The translations under genes and the position numbers were made by a program. The notes under the pieces are model-generated. The model was not told the origin of the DNA, ran no database searches, and saw nothing but the letters and a program-made list of their open reading frames with translations. Shown here in pieces: positions 39,233 through 53,425 of a stretch of 64,000 nucleotides of DNA (position 1 is the first letter of the stretch; each line of letters opens with the position of its first letter). This DNA is from Gorsachius magnificus. Its lineage: Eukaryota > Chordata > Aves > Pelecaniformes > Ardeidae. The stretch covers positions 10,435,385 to 10,499,384 of the forward strand of contig CM067084.1 of the NCBI GenBank assembly GCA_034008185.1, read 5' to 3'.

Positions 39233-42200
39233 GAGCACACTCATGTTTATAGACTGAAGAAAGGATCTCAATTTGAGCCGATCAAGAGCTAATCAGATAA
39301 ATGAGCCAGTCCCAGCGTCGCATACTGAATTGAGCTGGCTCCTCAAGCAAGCCGCTGCTTCCATCGGAGCACAAGAGCTACGTGCTTCAGTAAAAGGGAA
39401 GGGTGCGTATCTGCAATCCAGAGAGAAGGGAGTTAACTCTGTTGCTTGCAGTGAATAGACTGCACCACTTGCATGGGCACCTGGCACAGACAGTAGATCG
39501 TATTTTCACATCGAGAGTGGAAAATAACCTTTATCTGGTCATAAATTTATATCTCAGTGCTCAGATACTTGCATTTCAGTGTTTGTCAAAGTACATAAAG
39601 CTCCTGTATTTGACTCAGTTGAATGAAGAGCCTTTATTAGAAAATCATCTGATATACTATCTTTTATTAACATAAGAAAACTCTTATTGTAAGGCACTGA
39701 CAGTTTTTCTTTTGTACAGATAACTGTTGTAAGTAAGTATGTGTCCTAGGTAATAAAGTGTGGCTGAAGGTTGTTCTCATGAGGTAATTTTTGCTATCTT
39801 TATTTCACTGGTTACTGAAAAGATTATATGGTATGTTCTTTGGGTCAAGATTTCTGGATACATGGGGCAATCATTCAGTGCTTGACAATTTCAAAGGAAA
39901 AAAAAAAAAAACTATTTCTGGTGTTAACCTGCTGCTTAACCTTTCAGATGAATCTGAAGGGCTATAGATTCTTGTTGCATAAAGACGTGATATTAGTGTT
40001 AATTGGAGATAAAGAAAAGCATGTGGTTTTTGTGTACCTATGCCCGTAAAGATACACGTGCATGCTGATGTGTGTATGCTTTGAAGGAAGAATGGTTGCT
40101 GAAACTGGAAGTCTGGTCTGTGTCTAGTAGGAATTCCTTGAGGAAAGCAGACAGAAGCCAGATACCTGCATTGCACGTACACTAATATGATTTCGGTTGT
40201 GGTGACCCTCCGAAATGAACCTAGCCTCCTTCTTTAATTGGGGTATGATAACATTGTGTTACCTGAATCTGACATTGTTTTGCAGCAGGTGCAGTGGTTC
40301 AGGCAGTAGGAATCCTGAGAAGGTGTTTGTAAGGCAAACACCATAGCTACAAGCTGCCTGCATTCCTGCCCGGTTAGGATATGATGCTGAGAGAGGTCTG
40401 GTATCCCAGTACCTAGCCCACTTTGGAAATAATCCACCAGACAGATGAGGGAGCTGAGCTTTTTGTTATCCTGTTGGAATATATGCAATGAGATGTAAAG
40501 CAGTAGATCCTGAGAAATGAGACGTAAAGCAGAGGATACTGAGGCAGTGTAAATAACTGCTGCTGTCATCTGAATTACCAGTTACAGTCAAAGCTTTTAA
40601 GATAATCATCCCAGTACCCTAAAGAGATCTTCCCCGCAAATGGGTGTGTGTGTCAAATGATGCTTAAGGCAGTGGGGCAACTTTGACATTATCCCATAAG
40701 ATTGTTTTTTTTCCCCTCGATCAGTATGAATTGGCCCATAGAAGCTAAATAAAGACTTAAGATAAAGAGTGATGTCACTGATCATAGTAATAATTTTCAC
40801 AAACAACCCTTCCCTGTCAACTACATTTGGTAGCTATATCTAGGTAATCTCTGCAACACGCATCTCTCTGACTGTTCAAATTGCTCATGTGCCATTTTAA
40901 GGCATCATCCATGCACAGGATTCATCGTAGTGTTCTTCATCACCTCTCTGGACCTCTCTGTGGCTGATTTCCCAGTGCTCTCAATATTTTCTGTGCCAGT
41001 ATCCAGCCAACTTGTGTCCATAATCATCGACAAAGTAAATCCAAGATGAGAAAGATGAATATAATCTCTTTTCAATCTGAATTATCCATGTTATGTGCAG
41101 ATCATTGTATTTAAAATACATTAATGTTCTATTGAATACATTTTTATTCAATGGCTCTTTTCTTAATTACTGTCTGAAAAAGGAAGAAAAAGAATAACAA
41201 ATGAAATATGGCTAGAGATACAGGTGTATGTTCCAATTAAGATCTGTCAGAATCTGTTAAGATACTGCTTATTATTAGCCAATATGTGGATAATGAACAT
41301 TTATTTGCTCCAATGAAACAGTGCTGAAAGATTTAATATTCTATTTAATATTTATTTCAAGATCTTTGCACATAGTCTTATCCTACAGAATAGAAGGGAA
41401 GAGTTTGATCCCTATAATTCTTGTTTGCAGTGTGGCATTGAGGAAATTTTGGTGGGGAACAGAAATTAAATGACATGGAGGATTTCAGGACTTCAATTCA
41501 GGAACAGATTGTTAAAAAAATCCTGAAATTCTATGCAAAAACTGCCTTGGAAGGCAGGAAAGGGAGGGGGGTGTCCATGCAATTCTCCATATAGTCTGCC
41601 AGAGAGCGAGGGAGGGTGATTAACAGAAAGCCAAAATGTGTTTGCATCAGAGATCTATCTGCTTTCCAAAACAATTTGCTGAGTCCAAGTTGATTTTAAC
41701 ATCTGGCAGTGGTATCAGTTTAGGAAGTGTCTCTACCAATGCTGTAGTTCAGTTTAGCGGTGCAGTATATCTCAGTCACATCCACTTAAGCGTGCTTTGG
41801 TAAATACCTAGGAGTGGCCTTGGAGAGCACAGGTGGTATTCTTGGTATATGAAAGTAAAATAAAAGATGTGCTCCAGATGTGCACCTTGTAAATGTCAGC
41901 CCCTACCAGGCAGCTGTTCTACGTAACTAGGCTGGCCAGAAGTAAAACCTGCCAAAAAGCTTGAAGTGAGGCCATCGGCTCCTTGCACAATGACTTTTTT
42001 TGCTCTAGAGATCTACTTCTGTATGCGGACTTAGCCTTAATACCGTGCAAGCAGCCTTCCTTCACTGGACACTACTACAAGACCCTTCCAGAGCAGACAG
42101 CAACCTCCTGGTGAGGCTGTGGGATGGAGTACAGCCGGAATGTTTGTCACTGCTTGTATCTACTCTGCTGAGGATGGGGCTGCTGAATGGAGCACTCAGG

Positions 42201-42755
42201 GCACATGTTTGGATCCATATACAATTTTTAAAAGGCAAAGTCCAACACAATACTGAAATAAGTTTAAATAGATTCCTATTCAGATTCTACCAATCAGACT
42301 CAGAACAACTGATAGATAACAGCATACCAGAACAACACAGCATATCAGGAGGCTAAATATTATTATTTATGTTTCATCTTCTCTTCTTTAATGTCAAGAT
42401 AGTGGGAAAAAATATCTAGTACTTGGTTTACTGAGGATGTTCCAAAAAAGCATAACAAGAGGCAATTAATTTTTAAATGTTTTAAATTTTTTAAAATTAG
42501 TTTTATAACATTGGTTAAAACTTACTTATTTTCCAGTTGCCTTCTCATAACCCTCACCAAGCTTGATCAAACACACATGCACACATCTGTAGTTAGCTTT
42601 GTTGGAAATTTTCCCATGCAAGTAAACATTCTAAAAACTTTTTAAGTCATAAAAAGTAATTATAAAATTTCTGCGGTTACAATGCGAAACTCTCTCATTC
42701 TTAATGAATGTATTGTAGTATGAATGAATAGAAGATCACTTCTTAGAAATGGATG

Positions 42756-42778
42756 GCTCTGTAGAGCTCTGTAGAGCT
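42756..42778 (+). repeat. 10-bp tandem repeat GCTCTGTAGA
   Basis: Two perfect copies of GCTCTGTAGA at 42756-42765 and 42766-42775, plus a partial third GCT. Confidence 0.85.
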
Positions 42779-43064
42779 GCTGTTCCTGAGTATAGATTGC
42801 AAATCTACATTTGTACAATTTTGTAATGAATTATCTCATTATAATTGTTTTGGGGAATACAGTTTTTCCAATGTTAAAACTCAGCAGAAGACATTTTTGA
42901 CGAAGCCAATCCAAGTTGCTGTACAAAAAGAATAGGGGAAGTTAATCTCCTTCTACAGAGATATAGCACTTGGAAAGAGTCATTACCTGTGAGAGAGATT
43001 TCCAGGAGTATGTGCATGAATGCCCCAAGATAAGCAGTGCCTCCTTCAGGAGCTTCAAATAAAA

Positions 43065-43090
43065 CAAAAACAACAACAACAACAACAAAA
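43065..43090 (+). repeat. (CAA)n microsatellite
   Basis: About seven CAA units after an A5 run. The minus-strand reading gives a Val-rich open frame, which is an artefact. Confidence 0.9.
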
Positions 43091-45226
43091 GAAAAAATCT
43101 GGTTGCAGAGGCAAACTCTCTTCCTCTCAGAAAGCTCTTCCAAAACCTACCAACTTTCCTCTCCTATCTGGATAGCTTTAAATCTGTTCCTTTGACGGAA
43201 CAAAATCCTACAAAAAATTCTGACCTGTTCACAGGTGTTTAAAAGAACCTTTGCTAAACCAGAACATCATAAATGAGTCTTGCCTTAGAGGCTCTGAATA
43301 GGATTTAGGTGTCCTCTCTGTAGGCTGCGTTTTTCTCTAATGGACTTTCATATTATGTGGAGTTAACTGGGATGGATCATGCCTGATAATAGTCACCCTG
43401 CCCATTCTGCTAAGCCATGAAATTTGGGTTACTGTGTGAAAGCAGCATTCTACCATGAAATTATTACCCTATTATATATTTTTTTTGTAAAATAGGAAAA
43501 TACTAACAAAAATATCAGGGGCTTTGTAGAAGAAAGTAGTATTTGCAGAAGGGTTAAAGGAGACGGTGCTTTTAATATTTAATTAACAACAACAAAAAAT
43601 AAACAAGAAAGCAATATAGCTGCGCTGTTTGGGAAATATATACTTGCACTTAGTTAACAAAACTCTATCCTGAGGAAGAAAGACATAATTTTATTTGGGA
43701 GAAAAACATCTAGTAGTTTTCACATGCTTGGTTCAACTCAGGTTAATCTTTTTAGCAAGATGTGTTATTTTTCAGACACTGAGACTATTGTAGTTATGTC
43801 ATAAGCCATGTTACCTTAGCAATTGCATTATAGAATGGTAGGATGTACTTCCCTAAGGTTTTGAAGAAAAGCTTCTCAGCAAGGCATCCACAATGGAAAA
43901 AAGAAATACTCAATACTGTAATCACAGCGGAGTCACAGGTAGCAACACTCCAGCGTGAACCGGGGCTTGGCTGCTTGCCTCAGCCTTTAAAGCAAGCAGA
44001 TCTTCAGTACCCATCTTCAGAGCTAAATCAATTCCTTCTGAAATGCACGGGCACCTACTTCTGAAGTCCTAAATGCAAAGGCACAATATTTACGGCTCTG
44101 GTTTTGGAATCTCAAGCCCACCGCAGAGGCTGCGGGCAGCAGCGTGGCGGTTCCCTGAGGCATGTTTCCAGTGACTTTGTGGCACGCAGTGACATGCAGC
44201 TTTGTGGCTCTGGTTCCCATTGCCTTTGTGAAAGGGGAAGGAAAAGGCACTTGCTGTAGTTACGCCAACTTGTATCAATACAGAGATGCCTTTTTAAGAG
44301 ATCTTGGATCCTGTAGTGTGTCCCCTGAGATGCTGAAAACAGCAGTAGTTCTGTATGACAGAATGGATTTTTGAAAACTGTGTAGAGAAAGGAAATTATT
44401 TCAAAACCTGCTTGATGTTTGGGGGGTTTGCATCTTCATTTGCTCTGCTTTTGCACATAACCCGTAGTGGAAGTTTGTGGTCGTGTTAACAGTTTGAATC
44501 TCTTTATGGAAAAATACAAAATTTCCATCGATGTTCACTTTCCTTTCTCAGTCTGTTGCTCTACATGGTCAAGGTCAGCCCTGGCCCTTGCCCTCACTCC
44601 AGTTTAGGTTTCTGTTATCCAGTGGATGGCATTTTATATTTTTCACTGTGCAATGTAGTATCACACGTCTTTATTGTCAGCTTTTCTCTTCTCTCCATCG
44701 TCATTGCTGGGCTCAGCGCACACAGGTTATGTTTCTGAAATGAAGCCTTCAGCCCTTCCCTAGCTTTAGGCTGGGACTACTCAGATGACCTTCCTAAGGA
44801 CCCCTAAACCTAATACTCTGTCTGGGTAACTTTATGATTTCTGATCTGAATGTCATCTAGATGTGGTTTTCCATTGCATGGCTCTGTCCCTCTGTATTTC
44901 TAGTTAATCAATTTTTAGTCCTGATGCATGTGCCAGCTGTGATGGGGTTCAGTGGGACCCAGAGGAGGAATGCTGGCTTTTGTGGCTTGTGAAGGCTCTG
45001 AGCAGGAATTTTCCTGTTTGGCCTTATAGAAACTGTGGTGGGAAAGCCCGTGATGTGAAACCAGGTCTGAATTTCAGACATATCCTTGTGTAGACTAACT
45101 CACTTTATTTTAATTGTTTTGGGATTTCCTTCCACTCCATCTGCACCTTGTGTTGAGGATTAACAATCTTCACTTTTAAGGGATAAAGTAATGGTTACAG
45201 AGCTGCTTAACAGAGGATGCCTTTCA

Positions 45227-45266
45227 GTAAGGGTTTTAAATCAGGTGTAAGGGTTTTAAATCAGGT
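45227..45266 (+). repeat. Perfect 20-bp tandem duplication
   Basis: GTAAGGGTTTTAAATCAGGT occurs twice head-to-tail at 45227-45246 and 45247-45266 with no mismatch. The perfect identity suggests a recent replication-slippage duplication that may be polymorphic. Confidence 0.95.
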
Positions 45267-45994
45267 ATGGAACAATCGTCAAAATTACACGGCTTTTCTA
45301 GTAAAAGAGTTTGACCCAAGAATTTTAGTTCCCTGTGCTAACTGTGGCTAATATTTTTGTTCAATGATGGCCTAAATATTGCATTAAATGTTTTAATCTG
45401 TAAGCGAATAAATCACAGATACTCTAGAGTTTCTCTTTCACTCACTCATTTTAATTGCAGGTTGCAGACATATGAAAATAATTGGGTGTAAGTGACAGGT
45501 AAAATATGAGTCGAAACCAATTTACAGGAGCACAGTAAAGAGAAACTCAGATTTTGTGTCAGAACGTAGTAGATGTTACCATAAGAAACCGTATTTAGTG
45601 TGCATGCATATACTCCCAAGTCTACACTTATACACCTGTATGTAAATATACAGAGCTATATAGAGGATATATGTGTAACTTGCACACAGGTAACAAAAAT
45701 AGGCGCATGCCCAGTTCCTAAGTAGCATCAGTGAGCTGGCAGCACGGTGTTCCCCATGAAAATGTTGGCTAATTTGAAAGCGCTGCTAAGCACCTGGCTC
45801 TCAGCGGCTGGCATGCTCGGAGGTACCTCCTCAGACTTAGTTTTTTTATTTACCTAAACTCATATTCATGTCCAGAGGAATTTTTTTTTTTCCTCTTGTA
45901 GTCTCGTATTCATGGCAGAAGGCTTACTTGCCCATCTTGCCTATATTGGTATACTTGTCAATGGATGAGCATTTTAGGAGGCAAGGAGAGAAAA

Positions 45995-46018
45995 TTTTTT
46001 TTTTTTTTTTTTTTTTTT
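45995..46018 (+). repeat. Poly(T), 24 bases
   Basis: Uninterrupted T24. It could be the reverse complement of a retroposed poly(A) tail, but the sequence to its right is not recognised as any mRNA. Confidence 0.9.
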
Positions 46019-46821
46019 GCAAAGGGCGGTGTTTCCTAAACAAAATAAGCAAGTGCAGGATCGCTATAGCATATTGACATGTTGTCATACCACGTATTGC
46101 ACAGATGTGCAGCTGCAGCTGCGTAACTCCAGCTCTCCAAGCCAGCTCTGAGACAGTGTCACTCCACAAGCCATGTAACTCTGGCAGTGTATCCATGTTT
46201 CAAGGTAAATATATGCTCTGCCTTTCCTGTCCGGAGGAAAGGGAAATCTACTGACTTTTTTTAAAGAGAATATACGCTGGTTTTTCTTTTCAAGGAAAGC
46301 ATTGTTGTACGAGAGAAAAGCACTGATTATTTTTCTTTATTCACATTATAAAAGAAGCTCCTAACAGTGAATCTCTTGCTGCTGACATTAAGGGAAGACA
46401 AATATAAGAAAGAACACTGCCATGCTGGGACTCAGCAACACCGTTCTGGAAAAACACACAAGACCTATTTTAATCTCCACTGTTCTAGTGTCATTTAGTT
46501 CATTTAATCAAATAGTGGAAGTCCGGATACATAACACTACTCACAGCTAATATATTTGGCAAAAGGCTGCTACAGCCTGTTCAAAACGTTTTAAGCAGTT
46601 AAGCACACAAAGGGTATATAAAAGGCCATATAGTTAAATGGGTACATAAATTAGATTTAAGAACACGTAGCTCTACAGATTTTGGAATGCTTGTTAAAAT
46701 GCTTCTTTCTCTGTTAATTAAAAGCTTCCATTGCAAGCTGTGTCCCCCATTTTATTAAAGTGTTCTAGTGGTTGGAACCTCTCCATGAACAAGTAAATAT
46801 AAACAATGTTCACGGATAAAA

Positions 46822-46856
46822 ATATATGTGTGTGTGTGAATATTGCATATATATAT
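46822..46856 (+). repeat. Compound (TA)n/(TG)n microsatellite
   Basis: ATATATGTGTGTGTGTG, a short spacer, then CATATATATATTA. Confidence 0.85.
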
Positions 46857-47870
46857 TAAAAATATATCTTTTGGTAAGATAATTCTGTGGTTAGTAATTG
46901 CTGCCAAATACTAATCTATTGGACTGTAGCTGTTTCTGAAATGTTTCTGCTCATAAATTGCTTGCTTACACAATCTCCACAGTATAGTCTGATGCAAGAG
47001 TCTCTATACAGATATAAAGCTACATGCATTCTTGCTAAGAATTTTGTTTCAGGTGTTTTAGAACTGCGATGTGTTTTAAACATTTCTGAAGTGTGCATCA
47101 CAATTGTAAGTAATTTTCTTTTTCTTTTTTTTTCCTCCAAGATGTAGAAGACTAAAGCCAGAATATCACTCACAATAAGAAGCTACTGTGTTATATGCAG
47201 ATGCTGTAGGCTCCAGTGCTCATCTTTCCAGGTACATTCATAAAAATACAATAGCCAGGGGTCTGGTTTATGTTTAGCAAAACACACAAAGACATCTAGC
47301 CTTTTCTGCAATATGTGTGATTCGCAGGTCATGTTCAAAAGAACAGGGAAACCTTTGGTTGCTGAGCAAAGGCTTATGGTGCATTGTGCTTTACATGGGA
47401 TGAAAAAGGGTGAGCAAAAGATGGTATTTGTGGTAACATAGTGGTGTTATTTAGGAATACTAGACCTCTCCTCTGTGCATGTGTGGTTTAGTAGTTTGGT
47501 GGTTTTTTCCTCAGATGTCCCAGCTGGAAGACAGAGAGATGGGCTGATGCTGGGAAGTCAGTGGAGGTAACAAAAACAGCAATACCATGGATAGATATTG
47601 AAGTATTACGTACAAACAACCTGTATGCTTAGGTCTGTCCTTGTCATTAATTTTCAGCAATGGTGTTACAGACCAGCCTGTGTAAACACAGCGACCCTCA
47701 TGCCATGTTACCTGCCTTAAAATGAGTATTTTTTGAATGCTTTTAGAATTGATTAAAAAAAAGAGGTATAATATCTTCCTGCGCTCACAGAATAACTTGC
47801 TTATACCTTACCTCTGTGGGGAGCTGTAGTTTCAGTGGTTACAACACTGTTGCAATACAAAAACTGAATT

Positions 47871-47891
47871 ATATACATATATATATATATG
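47871..47891 (+). repeat. (AT)n microsatellite
   Basis: ATATACATATATATATATATG, one interruption by C. Confidence 0.9.
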
Positions 47892-50800
47892 TGGAATATC
47901 ATCTGAACAGCACCATGGCACCTCCTTAGACTCCGATAGAAGACACTTTACATGGTTACCTTAAATACAAGGACATAGAGATTAGCTGGGGATTTTTCAT
48001 TTTCCTGGTGAGATTCACCTTCCACATTTAACATTTTAGAACTGAGGGTTTTGCCATTTCCAGAGTAGTTCTTTGACCAAGTAAGTAATTTTTTTGCCTG
48101 GCTCTTCAAAAAGCTGAAATCACCAGCATTTGTCATTAGTGGAATTACCATCTGATTTTCTTTCTGTCAAGATTTCTTCATAAAACCAACAGACAAATTC
48201 ATTTAAGGCAGCACATCATTCTCAGTTTCACGGCAAGAAAAATGTTAGAATTTTTCTAGCTGGGAATATAAAGTCCAGTTCTGTCCTGAGGTATTCAAAC
48301 ATGCACGTAGAAGTGAAATTTCTGGAAGTTAGACATGCATATACACGGGCAGAGCTTGGTTCCATATATTTCAAGATAGAGTTTACAAAAATAACTCGAG
48401 GATTTTCTGTCTGCTTGCTGTTACTGAGCACAGAACCCTCTGTCCCTCCAAGCTTAGGTCTGTCAGCTATGTTTGCTTATTTAATGTTATCCTGAAAGGC
48501 TCAGTTTCTTTAATACTCACTGAGGTATAAATGTCTGTACAGGTAAGTGGGAGATTAAAGACAGCCTTTGTTTTGCTGGTTATATATATCTGATATACCC
48601 AGAACGTTGTCACACATGCCAAGTCAAATATTATAGCAGGGAAAAAATCAAATTAAATTGCCTTAAAAATCCAGAAATTTTAAAACAGCAAAACATTTAC
48701 GTCGACATATGTGCATCTGAGAAAGTACCTCAAAATGGAAAAAAAAAAAATACCCACACCCATTCAATATAAAAGTTACAACCCACTCCTTTTAATTTCA
48801 AGTGATATTAAAAACAATTTTCCTCCACCTTTTGGTGTCCATCCACAGTCTCCTGTTGCATCCCAAGCCCTGTTCTCACTCTTTAAGCAGGGTCTAACCC
48901 TATTCCCAACCACTGAGGTGACACCAGGACTGCAAGTATGTGGTCATAAAAGTGGCGGAGGACTGAAATAGAGGGCCTTTTGGAGGAAGAGGAGGAAAGG
49001 TTTTGAAGTAGCTGTGGGAGTAATTTTAATGGGACAAGGAAACTGGTGGGAGAAAACCGAGAATCTTCTTATATGGAGGCTTTTTGCCCTCACACTGCTT
49101 TCTCAAATTTCCTGAGTCGTATCTTTTAAAAGAAGGAGTGGGGAGATGTATTTTTGTAAGAATTAGTTATTTAGGAAACTGTTTGAGTCCACTTAATGAA
49201 AACGTGATAGGCAGCCCTAGTGGCATAGCTGTTTCGAATAACTCTGAGCGTACAAATAATATATTTTTTTGCATAGATTCCTCATGTTCCCTTTTCCTTT
49301 TTCACTGACTTTGATGTAAGTAGTCCACAGTTCTTGTTAAACTCCCCGTGATAGTTTGTACAAAAAATAAAAAAATAGATTTCATTCACAAATCCAACAT
49401 GGGAATCAAAAAAAACCCCACAAACCCCTCCACAACTCAAACCCAGATTTCCATGGGGGCTTTGGCTAAACAAAGCACAGAAAAAAAGAGCTTTATTTAT
49501 GAGAAAGTCATAATCTTCTGGGATCTGAGATTCCTTTTACATTTACTTTACTCTGGTTTATGCATTTCTTGACAATTAATGTTGAGAGGTTTCTATGTAA
49601 AGTATTAGCATAATTACTGTCTCTTCTTGGTAAAATGGTACTTTTTAATAATGTCGTATGTGAAGCAGGCTTTTAATAATATCTGGAAAGGCCTTGGAAA
49701 AGAATTTCATGAAAATTTGGGCTGTCAAGAAGTATTGTCGATCTCTGATTGACTTGTGTCACATCTCTTTAGTTACGCGCTCTTTGAAGGGGTCCTTAGG
49801 GGTGTCTAAGTCAAGTTAGATTTTGGTTTTAGTTTATCCTCACAGAAAATCACATACACTAAATATTTTTAGTATTAAAATCTATTCTAAAAATGTCATT
49901 CACATAAAAATATCTTCACTATCCTGTATTGTAAATTCTATAATGAAAATACTGTCTATAGTGTTATATATGTTAGTCTGCCATGAATAATGATCTTCAT
50001 CTGCCAAAAGAAGAAATTTTAGTTTCCCAGTAAACCAGCTCTTAGGAAATATCTATTTGACAATACATGTGCTGGAAGAATTGTGGGTAAAAACAAACTC
50101 ATTCACAAAATTTGAAGGAAAAAAATGCATTCAGCACTCAAGGAAACAAGCTTGGAAGTTTATTTCCAGGACCTTTCTGAACTTGCACTCCAGAGACTTG
50201 TTTTTCTTTGAAACAAACAGATGAGTAATTATACATCACTGTCAGGGCCTTAATTATGCTGTTTCATAATCTTGTGTGACTCCTATCGGCTTTAATACAG
50301 GCTGTGCCCATGAAGACAACAGTGTAATTTCATTTTGGAAACGAGGATTGAAACTGGTGATGCACAGAGTAGGGAGGACCACAGGAGAGAGTTTCCTGTA
50401 GTAACAACCACACCATGTGAATCGGTGCAGTCGACTCTGGCCCAAAAAGGGGTGTTGCATTTGGTCAAAGCTGTTCTTCCCGAGGTCCATTTCCACCTAA
50501 GTTCCCTATAACTTCTCTGAGAGTACCTAACGCCTTTCATCTAGAGAAGGCTACAGTATCTTCCACTCCTCATAAACCCTGTGTGCTTTAATATTTGAAT
50601 ACTTGGTTAACATGACCTAATCGAGAGGCAGAATTATTTGTAAAAGAGATTTTAATTCACTTTTTTGAAATATTTTGATTTTTCCCCCCCGTAAATATGT
50701 CAGTGAAAACCTCCTAGTAAAGGGGAGTTTTTAAATTGTTTTCTATTTGTCTTAGATTCATCCCTTGAATTCAGTAGTGCAGTAAGACTTTACCTAACGT

Positions 50801-51479
50801 TGGTGAAGTATTCATATACAAACCTGCCGCTACTGTAGGGTATACCTTTGGAGCTGTGTATATATATATTTAGTAGCAGAAAGGTGGGCAGTTTAACCAG
50901 ATCTAAGATGCAAAATGGAATATTCTTAGAACATAGGAAAATTGAACAAGAGTAGCATCCACTATCATTATTTTAATGGCAGACTAGCATGAAGTGACTT
51001 CAGCAGATTGTGGCATCTCCTCCCAAATACTCTGGTCCCATTTATTTATTTTCAAAAGTTCCCAGATCCACAGCAAACTAATTCCTGAGTTGAAGATAAC
51101 TGGCTGTGTTCCCCACCTGCCTTCTCTGCTCTTCGCTGGGTGGTTTTATGGGTTTAGTTTGTTTGGGGTTCTAATTCAGGAAAATGCAACAGGGTCATGA
51201 GCAAGTGCTGCAGTCCTCCAGTTCAGATGAAAATAAATGCTTTTTTCTTTTCTTCAAAAAAGTATATGCAGTAGGTTTGTAGCAAACTCCCAGGTGTATG
51301 CATTTATTTTAGAAGTCTAACAGCTATAAATATGTACCCACAGGACTCGGGGACTAAACTGGATAAACACCTGAGTCTTTTGCAGGCTTTGTAAGTGTCA
51401 AAAATCCCTTTAATGTGCTTCTCCCTTCATTTAGCTCCTGATTTGTTTCTGCCTTCGACCGCTTCTACATCTGTTTCTC

Positions 51480-52075
51480 CATCTGCCAGTGCTCTTGCAG
51501 CACCGGAAGCCCAGTTGTCTAACTTTAAATGCCGTTGAGAGAGCTGACAAAATGGAAGCAGATCAAACCTTGGGTGCTATCCGCTGGTGCGCCAGCAAGG
51601 ATGGCTGTTTTCGGGTTTAGCAAAGGCCACGTGCTGTGCATTAACTCCCCAGCGCTGGCCTCGAGACTCACCTGGACTCGCCTTGGCCGGAGTTCATTTT
51701 AGCTTGTTTCCAGCTGCGATAGCAATTGTTGGTCTGTCAGAAGACTATTGCCTACCTTGTTTAAGCTTACCTCCCTGCATACCAAATGTGGGAAAGGTCT
51801 AGCAAACCCGCATGGTCCCTGTGTAACAAGCAAAAGACCTTTCCCGATAACCGGGGCTGCGGGAGGCTGTTGTGTGTCTTTAACAGCAAAGGGGTGAGGA
51901 TTGTCAAGCTGTGGCTGGGAACCAGTGGGGAAAAAACCACAAGCGGGCAGATTGCATTAAGAAAACATGAAGAAATAGCCCTGGGCAGATCCAAGACTGA
52001 AGAGAAAGAAACACCACCGCGAATGCCACGCTCCTCCCAGCAAAGTCCTCGGGATGCTACTAACAAGTTGATGTA
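51480..52075. other. GC-rich CpG-bearing patch
   Basis: CpGs and GC-rich words (CATCCGCTGGTGCGCCAGC-like, CTCGCCTTGGCCGG, ATAACCGGGGCTGCGGG) are frequent here compared with the flanks. An 11-bp inverted repeat, GGGAAAGGTCT (51790-51800) and AGACCTTTCCC (51835-51845), encloses 34 bases. Open frames of 96 (plus) and 157 (minus 51767-52240) codons overlap and match no known family. It may be a distal regulatory CpG patch, a lncRNA exon or an old repeat. Confidence 0.35.
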
Positions 52076-52927
52076 ATACCTTCCCCTCCAAATTTCTTGA
52101 TGGGCACTCTGGGCCTTAGGATGCAGAGGGTCACCACCAAGGGTGAGTGTAACACTGAAGAAAACATGTAGATAGTGGAAAGCGAGTGTATTGATGAATA
52201 ATTTTAAATATATTATTAATGAGGTTTTTTCTGTATTCATTTGGACTGTGAGTGTTAGCAGTGCTGTATGTAACTGGGCTAATAGAAAATGTTCATTGCA
52301 TTTTGATTAGACTGTCAAGACCTTCGTTAGGGTAGCGGTAAGTACTTGGATCCACATCAAATTTATGTTCCCTTTCATCCATAACAAGATTTTTAACTGT
52401 AACACTGTTGTTACTGATTCATGCAATAAACCAACAGACTTTGGGGGCATGATTGATTTGCCTAAACATAAGATGTCTAGTACCATTTGAGGATCACTTG
52501 CTGTATCTGAGACATCCACCATAGAACACTGGCATGGACCTCAAAGTAGATTCACAGACCACCAGAATTCGATAGGGAAGCCGGGCAGGATACCCAAGGA
52601 TGTCTACGATGGCACTAGGTGCCTCAGGAGCTGCACTCTTCATGAGACATTATGAAAAGGCACAATCAGGAAAGTAAAGTAGGGCCTGGGTCTTGCAAAG
52701 ACTTACCTGGGTGTTTAACACTGCGCGTTTCGCTGGGGAGCTTTACAAAGTTTGGCATCAGCCACCAGCTTTCTGGATCTGGCTCTCCAGAGCTGGCCAA
52801 AGATGAAGGGAGTGTAGATGGGAAAGTGTGGACCAGAGAAACAAAACCCAAATGAACAGACCTGAGGTTCTCTCTTTTATCAGGTCACTGAAACTCCAGG
52901 GAACTACAAAATCACTGAAATCTGGCC

Positions 52928-52954
52928 AAAAAAAAAAAAAAAAAAAAAAAAAAA
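52928..52954 (+). repeat. Poly(A), 27 bases
   Basis: Uninterrupted A27, the longest homopolymer in the window. No recognised gene or SINE lies upstream. CR1, the main bird LINE, does not use poly(A), so a processed pseudogene is not the default explanation. Confidence 0.9.
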
Positions 52955-53139
52955 TTAAGGAAACAGTTAACAACGATATTTCAGATTAAGTGCCAATTAT
53001 GCATCTCTAATGTTTCCTTTAGTTCACACCATTATGGCTATCAAAGCACTATGGAACTCTTTTAACTATGCATAGCTCTATTTGTTTTAATATGAAGCAA
53101 TATCTACACTTCAGCTGGGGAAATGCAACCCTAGATCAT

Positions 53140-53425
53140 GCAGAATCCCAGGGTTCTCATCGATGGAGTGCACCTGTTTCAATACGTGCTGCTCTGGCAG
53201 ATGCTTTCCTTCCTCGCTGAGGCTCCAGACCACACTGACGGCACCCAGTGTGCTCAGCGAGCAGAGGGATGCACGGGCACATGGATGCGCTGGCCCTCCC
53301 TGTCTCCAGCTCCTGCCAGCGTCCCTGCAGCCCAGCCGCCCGAAGGCATGACCACATCTCCCCGCTTTATTTCTGTCCGCGCATGGATAGCAGGCTCTGG
53401 ATCACAGGGCTTTTAGCAACTAAGG
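53140..53425. other. GC-rich CpG-bearing patch
   Basis: A local block with many CpGs (TTCCTCGCTGAGG, GACGGCACCC, CAGCCGCCCG, GTCCGCGCATGG), followed at once by AATAAA near 53430. Several frames are open on both strands because stop codons are scarce. No product is recognised. Confidence 0.35.

Larger units (their letters stand above)
38710..51470. other. Non-genic AT-rich DNA
   Basis: No gene supported. It contains the 39.2-kb hairpin, microsatellites, the 20-bp duplication and long T runs. Small CpG-bearing patches occur near 39110-39420 and 44090-44160. Confidence 0.55.

Noticed and set aside
43290..43340. GGATTTAGGTGTCC phrase as a known interspersed repeat
   Set aside because: Too short to assign to any family with confidence.
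51767..52240. 157-codon minus-strand open frame
   Set aside because: Lies in a GC-rich patch where stops are rare, overlaps a plus-strand frame, and shows no known motif.
52928..52954. A27 as the tail of a processed pseudogene or SINE
   Set aside because: The upstream 400 bp matches no known mRNA or SINE, and target-site duplications were not found.
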